64,000 bases of DNA from Halogranum rubrum (GTDB lineage: Archaea > Halobacteriota > Halobacteria > Halobacteriales > Haloferacaceae). The DNA is taken from positions 1,141,058 to 1,205,057 of the forward strand of contig NZ_FOTC01000001.1 of the NCBI RefSeq assembly GCF_900114455.1. Direction: 5' to 3'. Position 1 is the first letter of the stretch. Each line of letters starts with the position of its first letter. Below the pieces are notes generated by a model that was not told where the DNA came from, ran no database searches, and saw only the letters and a program-made list of their open reading frames with translations. The position numbers and the translations under genes are program-made. Positions 1 to 9,069 of this stretch are shown piece by piece.

Positions 1-115
1 AGAACCAGTCTCGCCGGTGCTCTCCCTCAAGGCCGCGGTGTCGAGTTCTCCCTCTGTACATTCGATGCAAATCACACTATCTAATTGTCACGAGACGACA
101 TCCAGAGACGTCCCC

Positions 116-1321
116 ATGCAGTTCAGTTCCGGTGAGAAACGACGGTTGAAGCTGATAGCACTCGCGGCGCTCAACGCGACACCGCTCGGTGGTGTCGTGG
201 TTCTCGGCTGGTCACTGTCGGCGCTGTTGGTCGTGTACTGGGTCGAACTCGGGGCGTGCCTCGGGTTCGCCGCACTCGAAGGACTGTTCGCGGAGAAACG
301 GCCCGGCTACGACGCCGACGGGTTCTCGTGGTTGGTCGTTGGGGCGCTGTCGTAGAAGCGCGGTCGGTTCTCGGTTCCGGGCTTCCCGCTGTCTATTCAA
401 CCGGCGAACCTCCCAGCGATCGTGTTGGCCATCGTGATTGGTGGTCTCGGGTGGGTCGTGTTCGGTGCTGTCGGCGTCGGCGGTGTCGGTGCGGCCACAG
501 AGGCGGGTATGAGCGACTCTGCATCGGTATCGGCCGGACTGGGAATCGTCGCCGTGACGGTCGGACGGGCCGTCGAGGCGGGGAGCTACTTCGTCGACAG
601 AGAGTACGAGTCGGTATCGGCTCAGGAACCACTTCGGTCGGCCCTCGTCGCCGTGGCGGGCATCGGTTCTGCGTTGTTCGTCGGCGGCGGGTTCGTACTC
701 GCCGGTGCGCCCGGACCGCTCGTCTTGGTCGCAGTGTTCACGGTGAAGTTTCTCGCAGACGTCGTCGACGTCTACCGTGAGCGACTGGAGTCGTTCGACG
801 AACGCACATCTGCCGACTTTGGACTCGCCACCGAGAGTTCTCACTGGGAGCCAATCGACACAACGTTCGACGACTCTCCAGAGACTGTCCGCCCCAAGCG
901 GTCGGCACTCCTCGTGGATGGTCTACTCCGTGGTGTTCGGTCACCGGCCGCCCTGTTGGTGGCGACGCCACTGGTGCTCCTCGGACTCCTCGCCGTCACG
1001 AATTCCGGCGGCACGCCGTCCGTCTTCTTCGTTCCAACGGCGATACTGTTCGGCACGTTCGCCGTGTTCGGCGTCTTCGACCGCCTGTATCGGTATCTGT
1101 GTATGGAGTATCGAATCGCCGGGGACGCGGTCGGCTACGACCGCTTGCTCGGCCCACAGTGGCGACTCTCCCGTGAGCGACTCGCGAGCGCAGAGCGCAC
1201 GCGGACGGTGACCGACCGATTATTCGGGACGGAGACGCTGCTCGTCGACGTCGACGACCGAACACGCAGACTGCCACACCTCTCATCGCGCGCCGTCGCC
1301 CACGTGCTCGGCTATCCCTGA
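116..1321 (+). pseudogene. DUF6498-type membrane protein, interrupted by in-frame TAG
   Basis: One reading frame runs from ATG 116 to 1321 but is cut by a TAG at 353-355, about codon 80 of 402. Both sides look like one protein: an N-terminal membrane hairpin ending FSWLVVGALS, then KRGRFSVPGF and further hydrophobic helices (AIVLAIVIGGLGWVVFGAVG, ALLVATPLVLLGLLAV). The order fits the haloarchaeal DUF6498 multi-pass membrane family, of unknown function. No frameshift is needed, so a single C-to-T change (CAG to TAG) would explain the break. The part after the stop could be translated from ATG 422 as a 299-residue fragment. A sequencing error is possible. I call it a pseudogene; family assignment is by recognition only. 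Confidence 0.6.
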
Positions 1322-1391
1322 CAGCATATAGAGCCAGATACAGAGACCACACCTCGAAGCCCTTACCCGACACCGCTCCCCACTCTCCTAC

Positions 1392-3041
1392 ATGGACGAC
1401 CAGACGCACGTCGAGTGGCGCGAGTGGGGACAGGAAGCCTTCGACGAGGCGCAGGAGTCGAACAAACCGGTCCTCCTCTCGCTGTCGGCGACGTGGTGTG
1501 CCAGTTGCCACGAGATGGACACCGAGACGTACGCCGAACCGCGCATCGCCGCCAACGTCAACGACGGGTTCGTGCCGGTTCGCGTCGACGTCGACAGACA
1601 CCCTCGCGTGCGCGAACGCTACAACATGGGCGGATTCCCGACGACGGCGTTTCTCACACCCGAGGGGAAACTGCTCACGGGCGCGATGTATCTCGGCCCC
1701 GACGGGATGCGACAGGTGCTCGACCGGGTTCGGGAGATGTGGGACGCGAAAGGCTCGGAAGCGGGCCGCGTTCCGCGCGCGCTCGCCGGGAACCCGACGC
1801 CCGCCGGAGAGGTCACGCCCGCCATCGAGGAACATCTCGCGGGGCAACTGGGCGAGAAGTACGACCCGCAGTTCGCCGGGTGGGGAAGCGACGCGAAGTT
1901 TCCGATGCCGCGAACCGTCGAGTTCGCGCTGAAACGCGAACGCGACCAAGCGCTCCGGTCGCTCGACGCCGTCCGCGACCACCTGCTCGACGACGTCGCT
2001 GGCGGGTTCTTCCGCTACGCGGCCAACCGCGATTGGAGCGACGTCAACCACGAAAAACTCCTCGACACCAACGCCGCGTTGGTCCGCGCCTTCGCCAACG
2101 CCTACCTCTACACCGGCGACGAGATGTATCGAGAGCCAGCGGCCGAGACTATCGACTACCTCACCGACGACCTCTGGACCGGTCTCGCTGTCGGCGGCAG
2201 TCAGGGACCCGCCGAGGGCCGCGACTACTACCTGCTCGACGCCGAGGAGCGGATGGAAGAACGACGCCCTCGGACCGACCTGACGGTCTTCGCCGGCGGG
2301 AACGCTCTCGCCGCCGAGGCACTGCTGACCTACCACGCCTACACCGACGACGACCACGCCCGAGAGTACGCAGAGCGTATCCTCGACAGCCTCCAGACGG
2401 ACCTCGTGGGCCGAGAACGCGAGGGTGTCGTCACGCACTACGTCGCCGGCGACGACGTCGGCGAGTCGCTCCTGCTCGAAGACCACGCTCGCGTCGTCGC
2501 GGCGTTCTGTCGCGCCGAACAGGTGCTCGGCGAGGGTGTCGACGTCGCCCGTGCCGTCGCCGACGTCGCCATCGACGAACTGTTCGACGAGGGGTCGTTC
2601 CGCGACGGGCGGAGCGAGGGGCCGGGGATGCTCGACAGACCGCTTCGTCCCATCGACAGCACCGTCGAGATGGCCGACGCGCTTCTCGACCTCGCGCTTC
2701 TCACCGACGACGAGCGGTACCGTGACGTCGCTCGGGAGTCCGTCGCGGCGTTCGCCGGCGCGGCCGACCGTATCGGCGTCCAAGTCGCGAGTTACGGCGG
2801 AGTCGCCGCTCGACTCTGTCGCGACCCACTCGTCGTCGCCGTCGCAGACGACGTTGGCTCGGACCTGCACCGCGCCGCCCTCCGCATCGCCGACCACGAG
2901 AAAGTCGTCATTCCCGACGCCGACGACGTCGACGACGCCTACGAGTCGGGGACGGCGTACTTGCTCGACGGCGACGAGCGGCGGGCCGCCGAGACGCCGG
3001 AGGAACTGATGGCGACGGTGGCCGAACACGCTCGTCTCTGA
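1392..3041 (+). CDS. DUF255 thioredoxin-domain protein (YyaL/SPATA20 family)
   Basis: The N-terminal thioredoxin-like DUF255 domain (residues about 5-120) carries the family signature WCASCHEMD with the CxxC pair at C36 and C39, followed by GGFPTTAFLTPEG, the cis-proline region of the thioredoxin fold. The remaining 400 or so residues are helical and resemble the (alpha/alpha)6 barrel of N-acylglucosamine epimerase-like proteins. At 549 residues it is shorter than the roughly 700-residue bacterial/eukaryotic members. The biochemical role is not established; a redox or sugar-related activity is inferred from the folds. It precedes the TrmB regulator on the same strand, separated by an 82-nt promoter-bearing gap. 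Confidence 0.85.
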   Translation: MDDQTHVEWREWGQEAFDEAQESNKPVLLSLSATWCASCHEMDTETYAEPRIAANVNDGFVPVRVDVDRHPRVRERYNMGGFPTTAFLTPEGKLLTGAMYLGPDGMRQVLDRVREMWDAKGSEAGRVPRALAGNPTPAGEVTPAIEEHLAGQLGEKYDPQFAGWGSDAKFPMPRTVEFALKRERDQALRSLDAVRDHLLDDVAGGFFRYAANRDWSDVNHEKLLDTNAALVRAFANAYLYTGDEMYREPAAETIDYLTDDLWTGLAVGGSQGPAEGRDYYLLDAEERMEERRPRTDLTVFAGGNALAAEALLTYHAYTDDDHAREYAERILDSLQTDLVGREREGVVTHYVAGDDVGESLLLEDHARVVAAFCRAEQVLGEGVDVARAVADVAIDELFDEGSFRDGRSEGPGMLDRPLRPIDSTVEMADALLDLALLTDDERYRDVARESVAAFAGAADRIGVQVASYGGVAARLCRDPLVVAVADDVGSDLHRAALRIADHEKVVIPDADDVDDAYESGTAYLLDGDERRAAETPEELMATVAEHARL

Positions 3042-3071
3042 GCGGAGAGAAACGCGAACGAACCAACTGAC

Positions 3072-3102
3072 CATCGGTGTAAACGTCCGATGTGTTTTTA
3101 TC
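3072..3102 (+). promoter_or_regulatory. TrmB gene promoter with inverted repeat beside the TATA box
   Basis: A TATA-like GTTTTTATC at 3094-3102 sits about 26 nt before ATG 3124, consistent with a leaderless transcript. Directly upstream is a perfect inverted repeat CATCGG (3072-3077) / CCGATG (3087-3092), which would cover the BRE side of the box. TrmB regulators often bind palindromes in their own or nearby promoters, so this is a candidate autoregulatory operator; that part is inference. Confidence 0.45.
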
Positions 3103-3123
3103 TGTGGCAATCGATGTGAGACT

Positions 3124-3927
3124 ATGGCTGACCTTCGGGACCTCGGACTGTCTGAGTACGAAGCCCGCGCGTATCGGGCACTCCTCCGAACCGGACCAAC
3201 AACAGCGAAAGAGTTGTCGCGTGCGAGTGACGTACCGATGGGCCGCATCTACGACGTGCTCAACACGCTCGAACAGTACAGTCTCGTCCGCAGTCAAGCG
3301 GCGAGCAGGCCGAAGAAGTACGTCGCCGTCGAACCCGACACCGCACTCGACAGACTGCTCGAAGACAAACGCAAGGAACTGGAGGAGAAGGCCCGCCAGT
3401 ACGAGGGTATCGTCGACGAGTTGGTCGACGAACTCGACGCCACAGAACCCGTCGAAGGGCAGTTCTGGACGGCCGCCGTCGGCCCCGACGAGACGCTCGA
3501 CCTCCTGCTCGAGCGACTCGCGGCGGCCGACCGTCACATCGTCATGGTCGCCGGGTCGTCGTCCGTTCAGTTCGACTTGGGTGAAGTGGGCGAACTCGTC
3601 GCCGAGGAACTGGAGCAGGCGCTCACTCGCGGTGTCGAGGTCATGTTGCTCATGTCGCCGGAACTCGTCGAGACGCTTCCGCCGAGTGTCGGCGAGCGTT
3701 ACACCGACCACCTCGTCGACCATCCGCGGTTCGAGGTCCGGACGACGGAGAACGTCTCGGGGACGTTCAACCTCATCGACGACACCGAAGTCTGCATCGA
3801 GGTGCCGAACCCGCTCGACCCCGGCGAGACGTTCGCGATGATAGACCTCAAGGACCCGGAGTTCGCGACGGACGTCCGGCAGGTCTTCGACCCGCGCTGG
3901 GAGAACGCCAAGGTGTTGTCACTTTGA
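3124..3927 (+). CDS. TrmB family transcriptional regulator
   Basis: The first 65 residues form the TrmB winged helix (LRDLGLSEYEARAYRALLR ... PMGRIYDVLNTLE ... SLVRSQ), which in this family binds promoter DNA. A helical coiled stretch rich in K and E (about 75-105) follows as the usual dimerisation linker. The C-terminal domain (about 115-265) is phospholipase-D-like, as in TrmB regulators that bind sugars or other small ligands. Length (267) is typical for the haloarchaeal short TrmB group. It has its own promoter with a possible operator. The ligand and regulon cannot be read from the sequence; the DUF255 gene upstream and the stress protein downstream are possible but unproven targets. Confidence 0.9.
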   Translation: MADLRDLGLSEYEARAYRALLRTGPTTAKELSRASDVPMGRIYDVLNTLEQYSLVRSQAASRPKKYVAVEPDTALDRLLEDKRKELEEKARQYEGIVDELVDELDATEPVEGQFWTAAVGPDETLDLLLERLAAADRHIVMVAGSSSVQFDLGEVGELVAEELEQALTRGVEVMLLMSPELVETLPPSVGERYTDHLVDHPRFEVRTTENVSGTFNLIDDTEVCIEVPNPLDPGETFAMIDLKDPEFATDVRQVFDPRWENAKVLSL

Positions 3928-4052
3928 CCCGGTAGAAGTACGACCGCTTGAGGAGGTTCTCTCTCCAGTACGATTACGTGTGAGAACGCTTATACGAGAA
4001 GATCCGGACAAGCAGCCTCGCTGTCGACAGTTTCGAATCCCCAACGACAGAG

Positions 4053-4949
4053 TCAACCAGATCGCGTTACCACGAGGACCGGGACGTCGACGGTCCGAAG
4101 CACGGTCGAAGCGACGCTGCCGAGAAGTTGACGTCTGAGATTCGACCGGCCGTGCGAACCCATGACGACGAGGTCTACCTCGTTTTCCTCGACGTACTCA
4201 CGGATACCGGCAGCGGTCCCTTCGAACGACGCTGTCCGCTCGACGGCAGTCTTCACAGTCAGATCTGGGGCGGATTCCTCGACCTCGTCTGCAACCTTCT
4301 CGACGGCTTCTCGCCCTCTCTCGTCGAGTCGTTCGAGGAACTCCTTTTCGAGGCCCCCAGCGTCGAAGGCGCCGCCTGCAGCCTGCAGGTCCACGATGTT
4401 CAACACGTGAACCTCCGAACCGTATCGCTGGGCCACCGCTATCCCGTGGGGAATCACCGCCTCGGCGTTCTCACTTCCGTCCGTCGTGATGAGAACTCGT
4501 GAATAGTCGGCCTCCATCTCATCCGTATCGTCTCCGTCCGGGACGACGAGGACAGGGATGTCACTTCGATGGAGGAGGTCCTCGGTGACACCGCCCAGGA
4601 GACGCCGACCGAGCCCGGTCAATCCCTGTCTGCCGACGACGATCAGATCCGCGTCTTGTTCGGCCGCGTACTCGCTAATCTGGACAGCGGGCTTACCTTC
4701 GGCCAACTTCGTCGTGACCGGCTGGTCAAGTTCTGCCGCAACCTCCTCGATTGTCGTTAGAGTTGTCTCCCTACGTTCTCGTAACTGGGTTTTCTCGGCA
4801 GCGGTTTTCGTGAGCCAGAGTGAACTCTGATCGACGACGGAAAGAACGTCGACGGTCGCTCCAAAGACACGAGCGAGTAGGAGGCCACGTCGTGCTGCTC
4901 GCTTGGCTTCTGTACTCCCATCCACGGCGATCACGATACGGTCGTACAT
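4053..4949 (-). CDS. Tandem-domain universal stress protein (UspA family)
   Basis: Two complete UspA domains lie in tandem (about residues 1-140 and 148-298). Each starts with the beta strand and DGS motif (IVIAVDGSTEAKRAA; RVLITTDGSENAEAV) and ends with the ATP-binding loop pattern G-x2-G-x9-G-S/T (GRQGLTGLGRRLLGGVT; GSHGRSNLRRQLLGSVAS) and a hydrophobic strand. The protein is therefore probably an ATP-binding cytoplasmic Usp. Tandem Usps are common in haloarchaea and often respond to energy or salt stress. A TATA-like TAAAGAGA (minus strand, about 4974-4981) lies 27 nt before the ATG, so the mRNA is probably leaderless. It faces the TrmB gene convergently. Confidence 0.93.
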   Translation of the reverse strand: MYDRIVIAVDGSTEAKRAARRGLLLARVFGATVDVLSVVDQSSLWLTKTAAEKTQLRERRETTLTTIEEVAAELDQPVTTKLAEGKPAVQISEYAAEQDADLIVVGRQGLTGLGRRLLGGVTEDLLHRSDIPVLVVPDGDDTDEMEADYSRVLITTDGSENAEAVIPHGIAVAQRYGSEVHVLNIVDLQAAGGAFDAGGLEKEFLERLDERGREAVEKVADEVEESAPDLTVKTAVERTASFEGTAAGIREYVEENEVDLVVMGSHGRSNLRRQLLGSVASTVLRTVDVPVLVVTRSG

Positions 4950-5159
4950 TCTGGATAGCTGTTTCTCTAGGAATCTCTTTACCGTTTGGTAGAGCCATTT
5001 CGCCGGACGAGACGCAATCAGAGCGTGTCTCGTACGTACACAACCAGCTGACGTTCGGCTGTGCGCTCTACGTGGTCGATGTCGACGAGACGTGGAAACG
5101 CTCGTGGCTGTACGAGTCGACGAGGACCGAAACCGTGGTTTCTCGCGGTTTATCGCGGT

Positions 5160-6086
5160 TTACTGCCCGAGTTCCGCGCGGAGTTGCTCCATCGTCACTT
5201 CGCGTTCGGCGTGTGCGTTGTGCTGGTGGATCGACTCGTCGTTCGACTGTTTCATGTGGACGACGGCGTTGTCCGGGAGGTGGTCGAACTGGTCGACGAC
5301 CGACTCGGCCAACGAGCGAACGCAGTCCTCGACGAACTTGGCGTCCGCGTGGGCGTGGTAGGTCATGTGGTCCTCGTCGGGGCGCTTGGCAAGGTTGTAG
5401 ATACGGGCGCTCATCGAGTCGCGAGCGGCGTCGACGAGGTCGATGAGGTCGACGTCGGGCGACCCGTCGCTGGTGATGGTGAGTGTCGCGTGGCCGCGCT
5501 GGGAGTGGCCCGGTTGCGGCACCTTGTCGAGGAACTCGTCGACGGTCTCTCTGTCGACGTCGAGGTCATCGAGCACGTCGCGTGCGCGGGACTCCGACAT
5601 CCCTTGTGAGCAGGGACAGACGGTCATGCCGACGACTTCTGCACCGATCTCCTCGCGAGTTCCCTCTTCTGTCGCCGTGGCGCTGGCGATGATGTCGACC
5701 GAACTCTGGGTCTGGAGTTCGCTCGCAGGCGTGTCTTCGCGGATGATGAGTTCGGCGGTCATCTTGACCTCCGCCGTCGTCGTGTAGTCGTGTTTGGCGA
5801 GGAGGCGCTCTGCCGCCTGTCCGCAGAGGTCTTCGACGCGGTAGGTAGGTTCGCTGACCGCCTCTTCGAGCACCTCGTCGATGACCTGCATGTTGCGACT
5901 CATGTCGATACCCTTCCGGCCGCCCGGAAGGTCGACGAACACTTCGAACTCCGCCATCAGGATGAGCGGGCGCTTGCCGTCGCGGGCGACTTTGACGAGT
6001 TTCTCGACGCCAGTGACGCCGACCTGACTCAGCCCGACGGTTACGTCCGGCTTCGTCGCCTGGACGTCGGGCAGTTGGTGACTCAT
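5160..6086 (-). CDS. mptA: GTP cyclohydrolase MptA (type IB/IV)
   Basis: This 308-residue protein matches the GTP cyclohydrolase IB/MptA family. This enzyme opens the GTP imidazole ring as the first step towards pterin (folate/methanopterin) cofactors and 7-deazaguanine tRNA bases (archaeosine) in archaea. Characteristic segments are [17 protein letters not shown] near the N-terminus, [15 protein letters not shown] with the metal-binding cysteines, GHATLTIT, and [18 protein letters not shown] near the C-terminus. I chose ATG 6086 (MSHQLPDVQ) because homologues begin there and a TATA-like CCCTAATC lies about 27 nt upstream. The enzyme is iron-dependent in methanogens; the metal here is not knowable from sequence. 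Confidence 0.92.
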   Translation of the reverse strand: MSHQLPDVQATKPDVTVGLSQVGVTGVEKLVKVARDGKRPLILMAEFEVFVDLPGGRKGIDMSRNMQVIDEVLEEAVSEPTYRVEDLCGQAAERLLAKHDYTTTAEVKMTAELIIREDTPASELQTQSSVDIIASATATEEGTREEIGAEVVGMTVCPCSQGMSESRARDVLDDLDVDRETVDEFLDKVPQPGHSQRGHATLTITSDGSPDVDLIDLVDAARDSMSARIYNLAKRPDEDHMTYHAHADAKFVEDCVRSLAESVVDQFDHLPDNAVVHMKQSNDESIHQHNAHAEREVTMEQLRAELGQ

Positions 6087-6160
6087 TATCGGGTCAGTAG
6101 GAGTCTCGTCGATTAGGGCTTTCGATAGCGGAACCACCAGAAAGAGTGGGTCTCAGTGGC

Positions 6161-6574
6161 TCAGGGCCAGTCGTCGCGCGTCTCGGTCTCGAAGGGGTCT
6201 TCCTCGTCGGCGCTGTCGCCGGCGAGTTCCCATCCGGCAGCTTCGGCGGCGTCCTCGACGTGGAGAAACTCCCACTCACAGGCTTCGGCGGTCGCTTTGT
6301 CCTCGTCGCTCGTGCCGACGAACACGTGACGGTCGGTGTCGAACTGTCGTTTCACGTTCTCTAGACTCTCTTCGACGCCGCGCGGGCCGGAGAAGAAGTC
6401 CTGACGGATGCGCTCTTTGCGTGTGAAGTTGGTGACGACGTAGGTCGGCTTCTCACTGACGACACCCACGTACTTCGTCCACTGTCGGGCGTCCTCGAAG
6501 ACGGCGTTCGGGTCGGCGACGTCTTTCAGCGCCTCCAACTCGAACGCGAGCGTCATCGTCCCACTGTTGTCCAT
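6161..6574 (-). CDS. Conserved haloarchaeal protein (possibly DUF7124)
   Basis: This small acidic soluble protein has 137 residues, strong GC-rich codon bias and a TATA-like GTTTTGC about 27 nt upstream of ATG 6574. The pattern of short strands and helices (MTLAFELEALKD, TKYVGVVSEKPTYVVTNFTR, DRHVFVGTSDEDKATAEAC, EFLHVEDAAEAAGW) suggests a Rossmann-like or receiver-like alpha/beta fold with a disordered acidic tail. I recall this as a haloarchaeal family of unknown function found beside mptA; the DUF number is from memory and uncertain. It lies just upstream of mptA on the same strand, 74 nt away, but mptA has its own promoter. Confidence 0.8.
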   Translation of the reverse strand: MDNSGTMTLAFELEALKDVADPNAVFEDARQWTKYVGVVSEKPTYVVTNFTRKERIRQDFFSGPRGVEESLENVKRQFDTDRHVFVGTSDEDKATAEACEWEFLHVEDAAEAAGWELAGDSADEEDPFETETRDDWP

Positions 6575-6687
6575 ATCCTACAGTCACGTCGGGCGGCGCA
6601 AAACGGCTTCGGTCGTCTCTCGACGCCTCTCTCCGACGGAGCGAGCGAACCGCTCGTGGTGACAGACTTAGCTACGAAAGAGACGAT

Positions 6688-6900
6688 TCAGGCGACGTGG
6701 AGGTAGTCGGTGAAGACGACGACGTCGTCCGCTCGGAGGTCCTCCGGGAGCACGTTCGGAACGGCGTCGTCGCTCGCCCAAGCGATGACGTACTCCTGTG
6801 CCGACTCACTCAACTGGTCGAAGTGTCTGACGCGTGCTGATGGGTGGACTCGGTCTACGCGTGACAGTGACCGTTCGAGTGGTGCGACGGACTGTGACAT
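6688..6900 (-). CDS. Small hypothetical protein
   Basis: This 70-residue protein starts at ATG 6900 and has a well-placed TATA-like CATTTATC (minus strand, about 6925-6932) 28 nt upstream, which supports expression as a leaderless mRNA. It contains PSARVRHFDQLSESAQEYVI followed by an acidic segment with LPEDLRADDVVVFTDYL, suggesting a helix followed by a small beta hairpin. There are no membrane helices, cysteines or recognised motifs. It stands alone between the DUF7124-like gene and the reductase gene, all on the minus strand. I do not recognise a family. Confidence 0.65.
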   Translation of the reverse strand: MSQSVAPLERSLSRVDRVHPSARVRHFDQLSESAQEYVIAWASDDAVPNVLPEDLRADDVVVFTDYLHVA

Positions 6901-7012
6901 ACGATATCAATAACCACGTTACGTGATAAATGTTACTCTCATCACTAGTCATGTGCAGGAAAACGGATCACGTCCCGGAGAGAGCAAACGAGAACTGAGA
7001 GACGAGTTCGGA

Positions 7013-8251
7013 TTACTGCTCTTGGGTCGGCGCGAGGTCGTCGGGGTCGAACTTCTTCTGCATCAGGACCTCTTTCTGGTCGCCGACGACGCGCTCTTCT
7101 TTCATCAGACGCTTGTACGCGCTCTGCGGCGCGAGGTCGCCGATGAGGACGCCGCCGACGATTTTGCCGTCCTTCAGTGCGAGGCGGCGGTACTCGGTGT
7201 CGGAGTACTTCTTCTCGACTTCGTCGTCGCCGATGGTCGGGTGGCCGAAGGAGAGGAACGGGAAGTCGAAGTGGGTGATGGAGTACGAGGAGACCCAGCG
7301 GAACTCCGCGGACTCGGGGTCGACCATGTTCTTCGCGGCGATGGTTCCCTGCTCTTTCGCACTGCCCCACGACCCGTTCTGCCCGTACTCGCCGAGGATG
7401 GTGTCGTAGAACCGCGTGAGGTCGCCGGCCGCGTAGATGTCGTCGACACTCGACTGCATATGCTGGTCGACGACGACGCCGCCGTCCTGCTTCACGCTGG
7501 TGCCCTGCAGAATCTCGGTGTTGAAGTTCAGGCCGATGGCGACGCCCGCCCAGTCACACTCGAAGCGGTCACCGTTCGGGTCGACGGCGGCCGTCACGTG
7601 GCCGTCGTCGTCCGTCTCGAAGTGGTCGACACCGCTGCCGAAGACTGGTTCGACGCCGATGTCGCGCATCGCGTTGTGCATGATCTCGGCACCCTCGACG
7701 GAGAGTGCGTAGCGCCACCAGGCGTCACCGCGCATCAGGTACTTCGCCTCGATGTCCTGTGCGCCGGAGATGGCCGCGAGGTCGATACCGAGCAGTCCGG
7801 CACCGACGATGACGGCTTTCTCGCCGGATTCGGCGCTCTCTTTGATGCGACGGGCGTCCTGGAACGTCCAGAAGTGGTGGATGCCCTCGGCGTCACTGTT
7901 GTCGACGGGCAGTTGGGTCGGCGTGCCACCCGTGGCGACGAGCAGTTTGTCGTAGTCGATGACCTCCTCCTCGTGGGTTTCGAGGGTGTGCGCGTCGGGG
8001 TCGAGGTTCTTGACGTGCGTGTTCAAGCGCAGTTCCACGTCGCGCTCGTCGTACCACGACTCGTCGTGGATGGAGATTGGCGCTTCGGGGAGTTTGCCTT
8101 TGGCGAACTCCTTGATGAGAATCCGATTGTAGAGGGCTTCCCCCTCGTCGGTGATGACGGTGATGTCGGCGTCGGGTGCCTCCTCTCGGAGGGTCTCAGC
8201 GGCGGAACTCCCTGCGATTCCGTCGCCGATGATCACATACGACTCTGTCAT
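7013..8251 (-). CDS. NAD(P)/FAD-dependent oxidoreductase (nitrite/rubredoxin reductase-like)
   Basis: Residues 1-30 hold the FAD-binding Rossmann motif (YVIIGDGIAGSSAAETLRE; GxGxxG). A second dinucleotide site, for NAD(P)H, is at about 150 (AVIVGAGLLGIDLAA), and the conserved FAD-contact segment VDDIYAAGDLTRF is near 290. This is the layout of the pyridine nucleotide-disulfide oxidoreductase class I family lacking the redox-active CxxC, as in ferredoxin, rubredoxin and nitrite reductase flavoproteins. The last 100 residues form the C-terminal interface domain. An electron acceptor is not encoded next to it. ATG 8251 is supported by a TATA-like CATTAAC about 26 nt upstream. Confidence 0.88.
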   Translation of the reverse strand: MTESYVIIGDGIAGSSAAETLREEAPDADITVITDEGEALYNRILIKEFAKGKLPEAPISIHDESWYDERDVELRLNTHVKNLDPDAHTLETHEEEVIDYDKLLVATGGTPTQLPVDNSDAEGIHHFWTFQDARRIKESAESGEKAVIVGAGLLGIDLAAISGAQDIEAKYLMRGDAWWRYALSVEGAEIMHNAMRDIGVEPVFGSGVDHFETDDDGHVTAAVDPNGDRFECDWAGVAIGLNFNTEILQGTSVKQDGGVVVDQHMQSSVDDIYAAGDLTRFYDTILGEYGQNGSWGSAKEQGTIAAKNMVDPESAEFRWVSSYSITHFDFPFLSFGHPTIGDDEVEKKYSDTEYRRLALKDGKIVGGVLIGDLAPQSAYKRLMKEERVVGDQKEVLMQKKFDPDDLAPTQEQ

Positions 8252-8469
8252 GTGCAGGGGGTTTGTATCCGGGGTTAATGTGGGTTGCTATCTTCACCAT
8301 TCTTCGTCTGGAAGGTGTATAAGGGGAAAGAACAGCCGTGAGAGCGGTCCACGATGTCGTCCGTATCTTCCCGTCGTCTCTGTATCTCAGTCGGTGACGA
8401 TTGTCTCGTCGACTCCGCGAGACGGCCGGTAGCGTGGCTTTCAAGACGACGGAATCCCTAGCGCAGCGT

Positions 8470-9015
8470 ATGAAACTCCGCCAGAACGTTCGACATTTCG
8501 CGTTCAAGAACGCGCTGACCGCGCCCGTCGTCGGCGAGAAGGTCACCGAGAAACTCGTCGACCTCCACGTTCGCGTCTTCGGCGAGAAAGCCGCACCCGG
8601 TCACCGTGAGGAGCGCGAACCGCACATGGAGGCGTTCTTCGACTGCACGTTCGACACCTACGTCTCGGCGCTCAAGGCAGGCTTCACCGAAGCACAGGCC
8701 CGAGAGATTACGCACATCCAGGCCAACTTCGACTTCTACAACCACGGCTGGACGGAGATGATGGAGTTCCCCGTCGACGAACTCGAAGAACACTACGAAC
8801 GCTACGAACCCTTCTTCCAGAAGCACGACATCACCATCGACGACCCGCTCGGTGACTTCCGGAACCGCGAGATTCCGTCGGCACCGCCGACGCTCGAAAA
8901 ACTCGACGACCCGGAGCACCCCCACGCCCAAGGCGGATTCGCCGACGACGTCTACGTCGAAGACGACAGCGGGGAGATTACGCGCGGCGGCGCGGACCCG
9001 GAAGAAGCGGCATAG
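8470..9015 (+). CDS. DUF6149 family protein
   Basis: This 181-residue acidic, mostly helical protein has the conserved opening MKLRQNVRHFAFKNALTAP and the central block FDTYVSALKAGFTEAQAREI followed by HIQANFDFYNHGW, which I associate with the haloarchaeal family DUF6149 (unknown function). The same frame is open upstream to TTG 8401, but homologues begin at the MKLRQN methionine, so I place the start at 8470. A good TATA box (GTATAAGG, about 8317-8324) would start transcription near 8347, giving an unusually long leader of roughly 120 nt for this genome. The C-terminal 50 residues are acidic and probably disordered. Confidence 0.8.
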   Translation: MKLRQNVRHFAFKNALTAPVVGEKVTEKLVDLHVRVFGEKAAPGHREEREPHMEAFFDCTFDTYVSALKAGFTEAQAREITHIQANFDFYNHGWTEMMEFPVDELEEHYERYEPFFQKHDITIDDPLGDFRNREIPSAPPTLEKLDDPEHPHAQGGFADDVYVEDDSGEITRGGADPEEAA

Positions 9016-9069
9016 CGGTAAACGGTGTAACGGTAAGCGACGTCGCGAAGACAGACGAACGCGCTTTTC

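Noticed and set aside
212-844. Long minus-strand frame opposite the DUF6498 gene
   Set aside because: It is the antisense shadow of the plus-strand gene: Arg/Asp/His-rich composition without hydrophobic core, typical of GC-rich shadow frames.
996-3248. 750-codon minus-strand open frame opposite the DUF255 gene
   Set aside because: It mirrors the real gene at 1392-3041, has Val/Arg/Gly-rich low-complexity sequence and no domain; long shadow frames are expected at this GC content.
5141-5160. Direct repeat of TCGCGGTTTA just after the mptA stop
   Set aside because: Only two 10-nt copies; probably chance in a GC-rich region.
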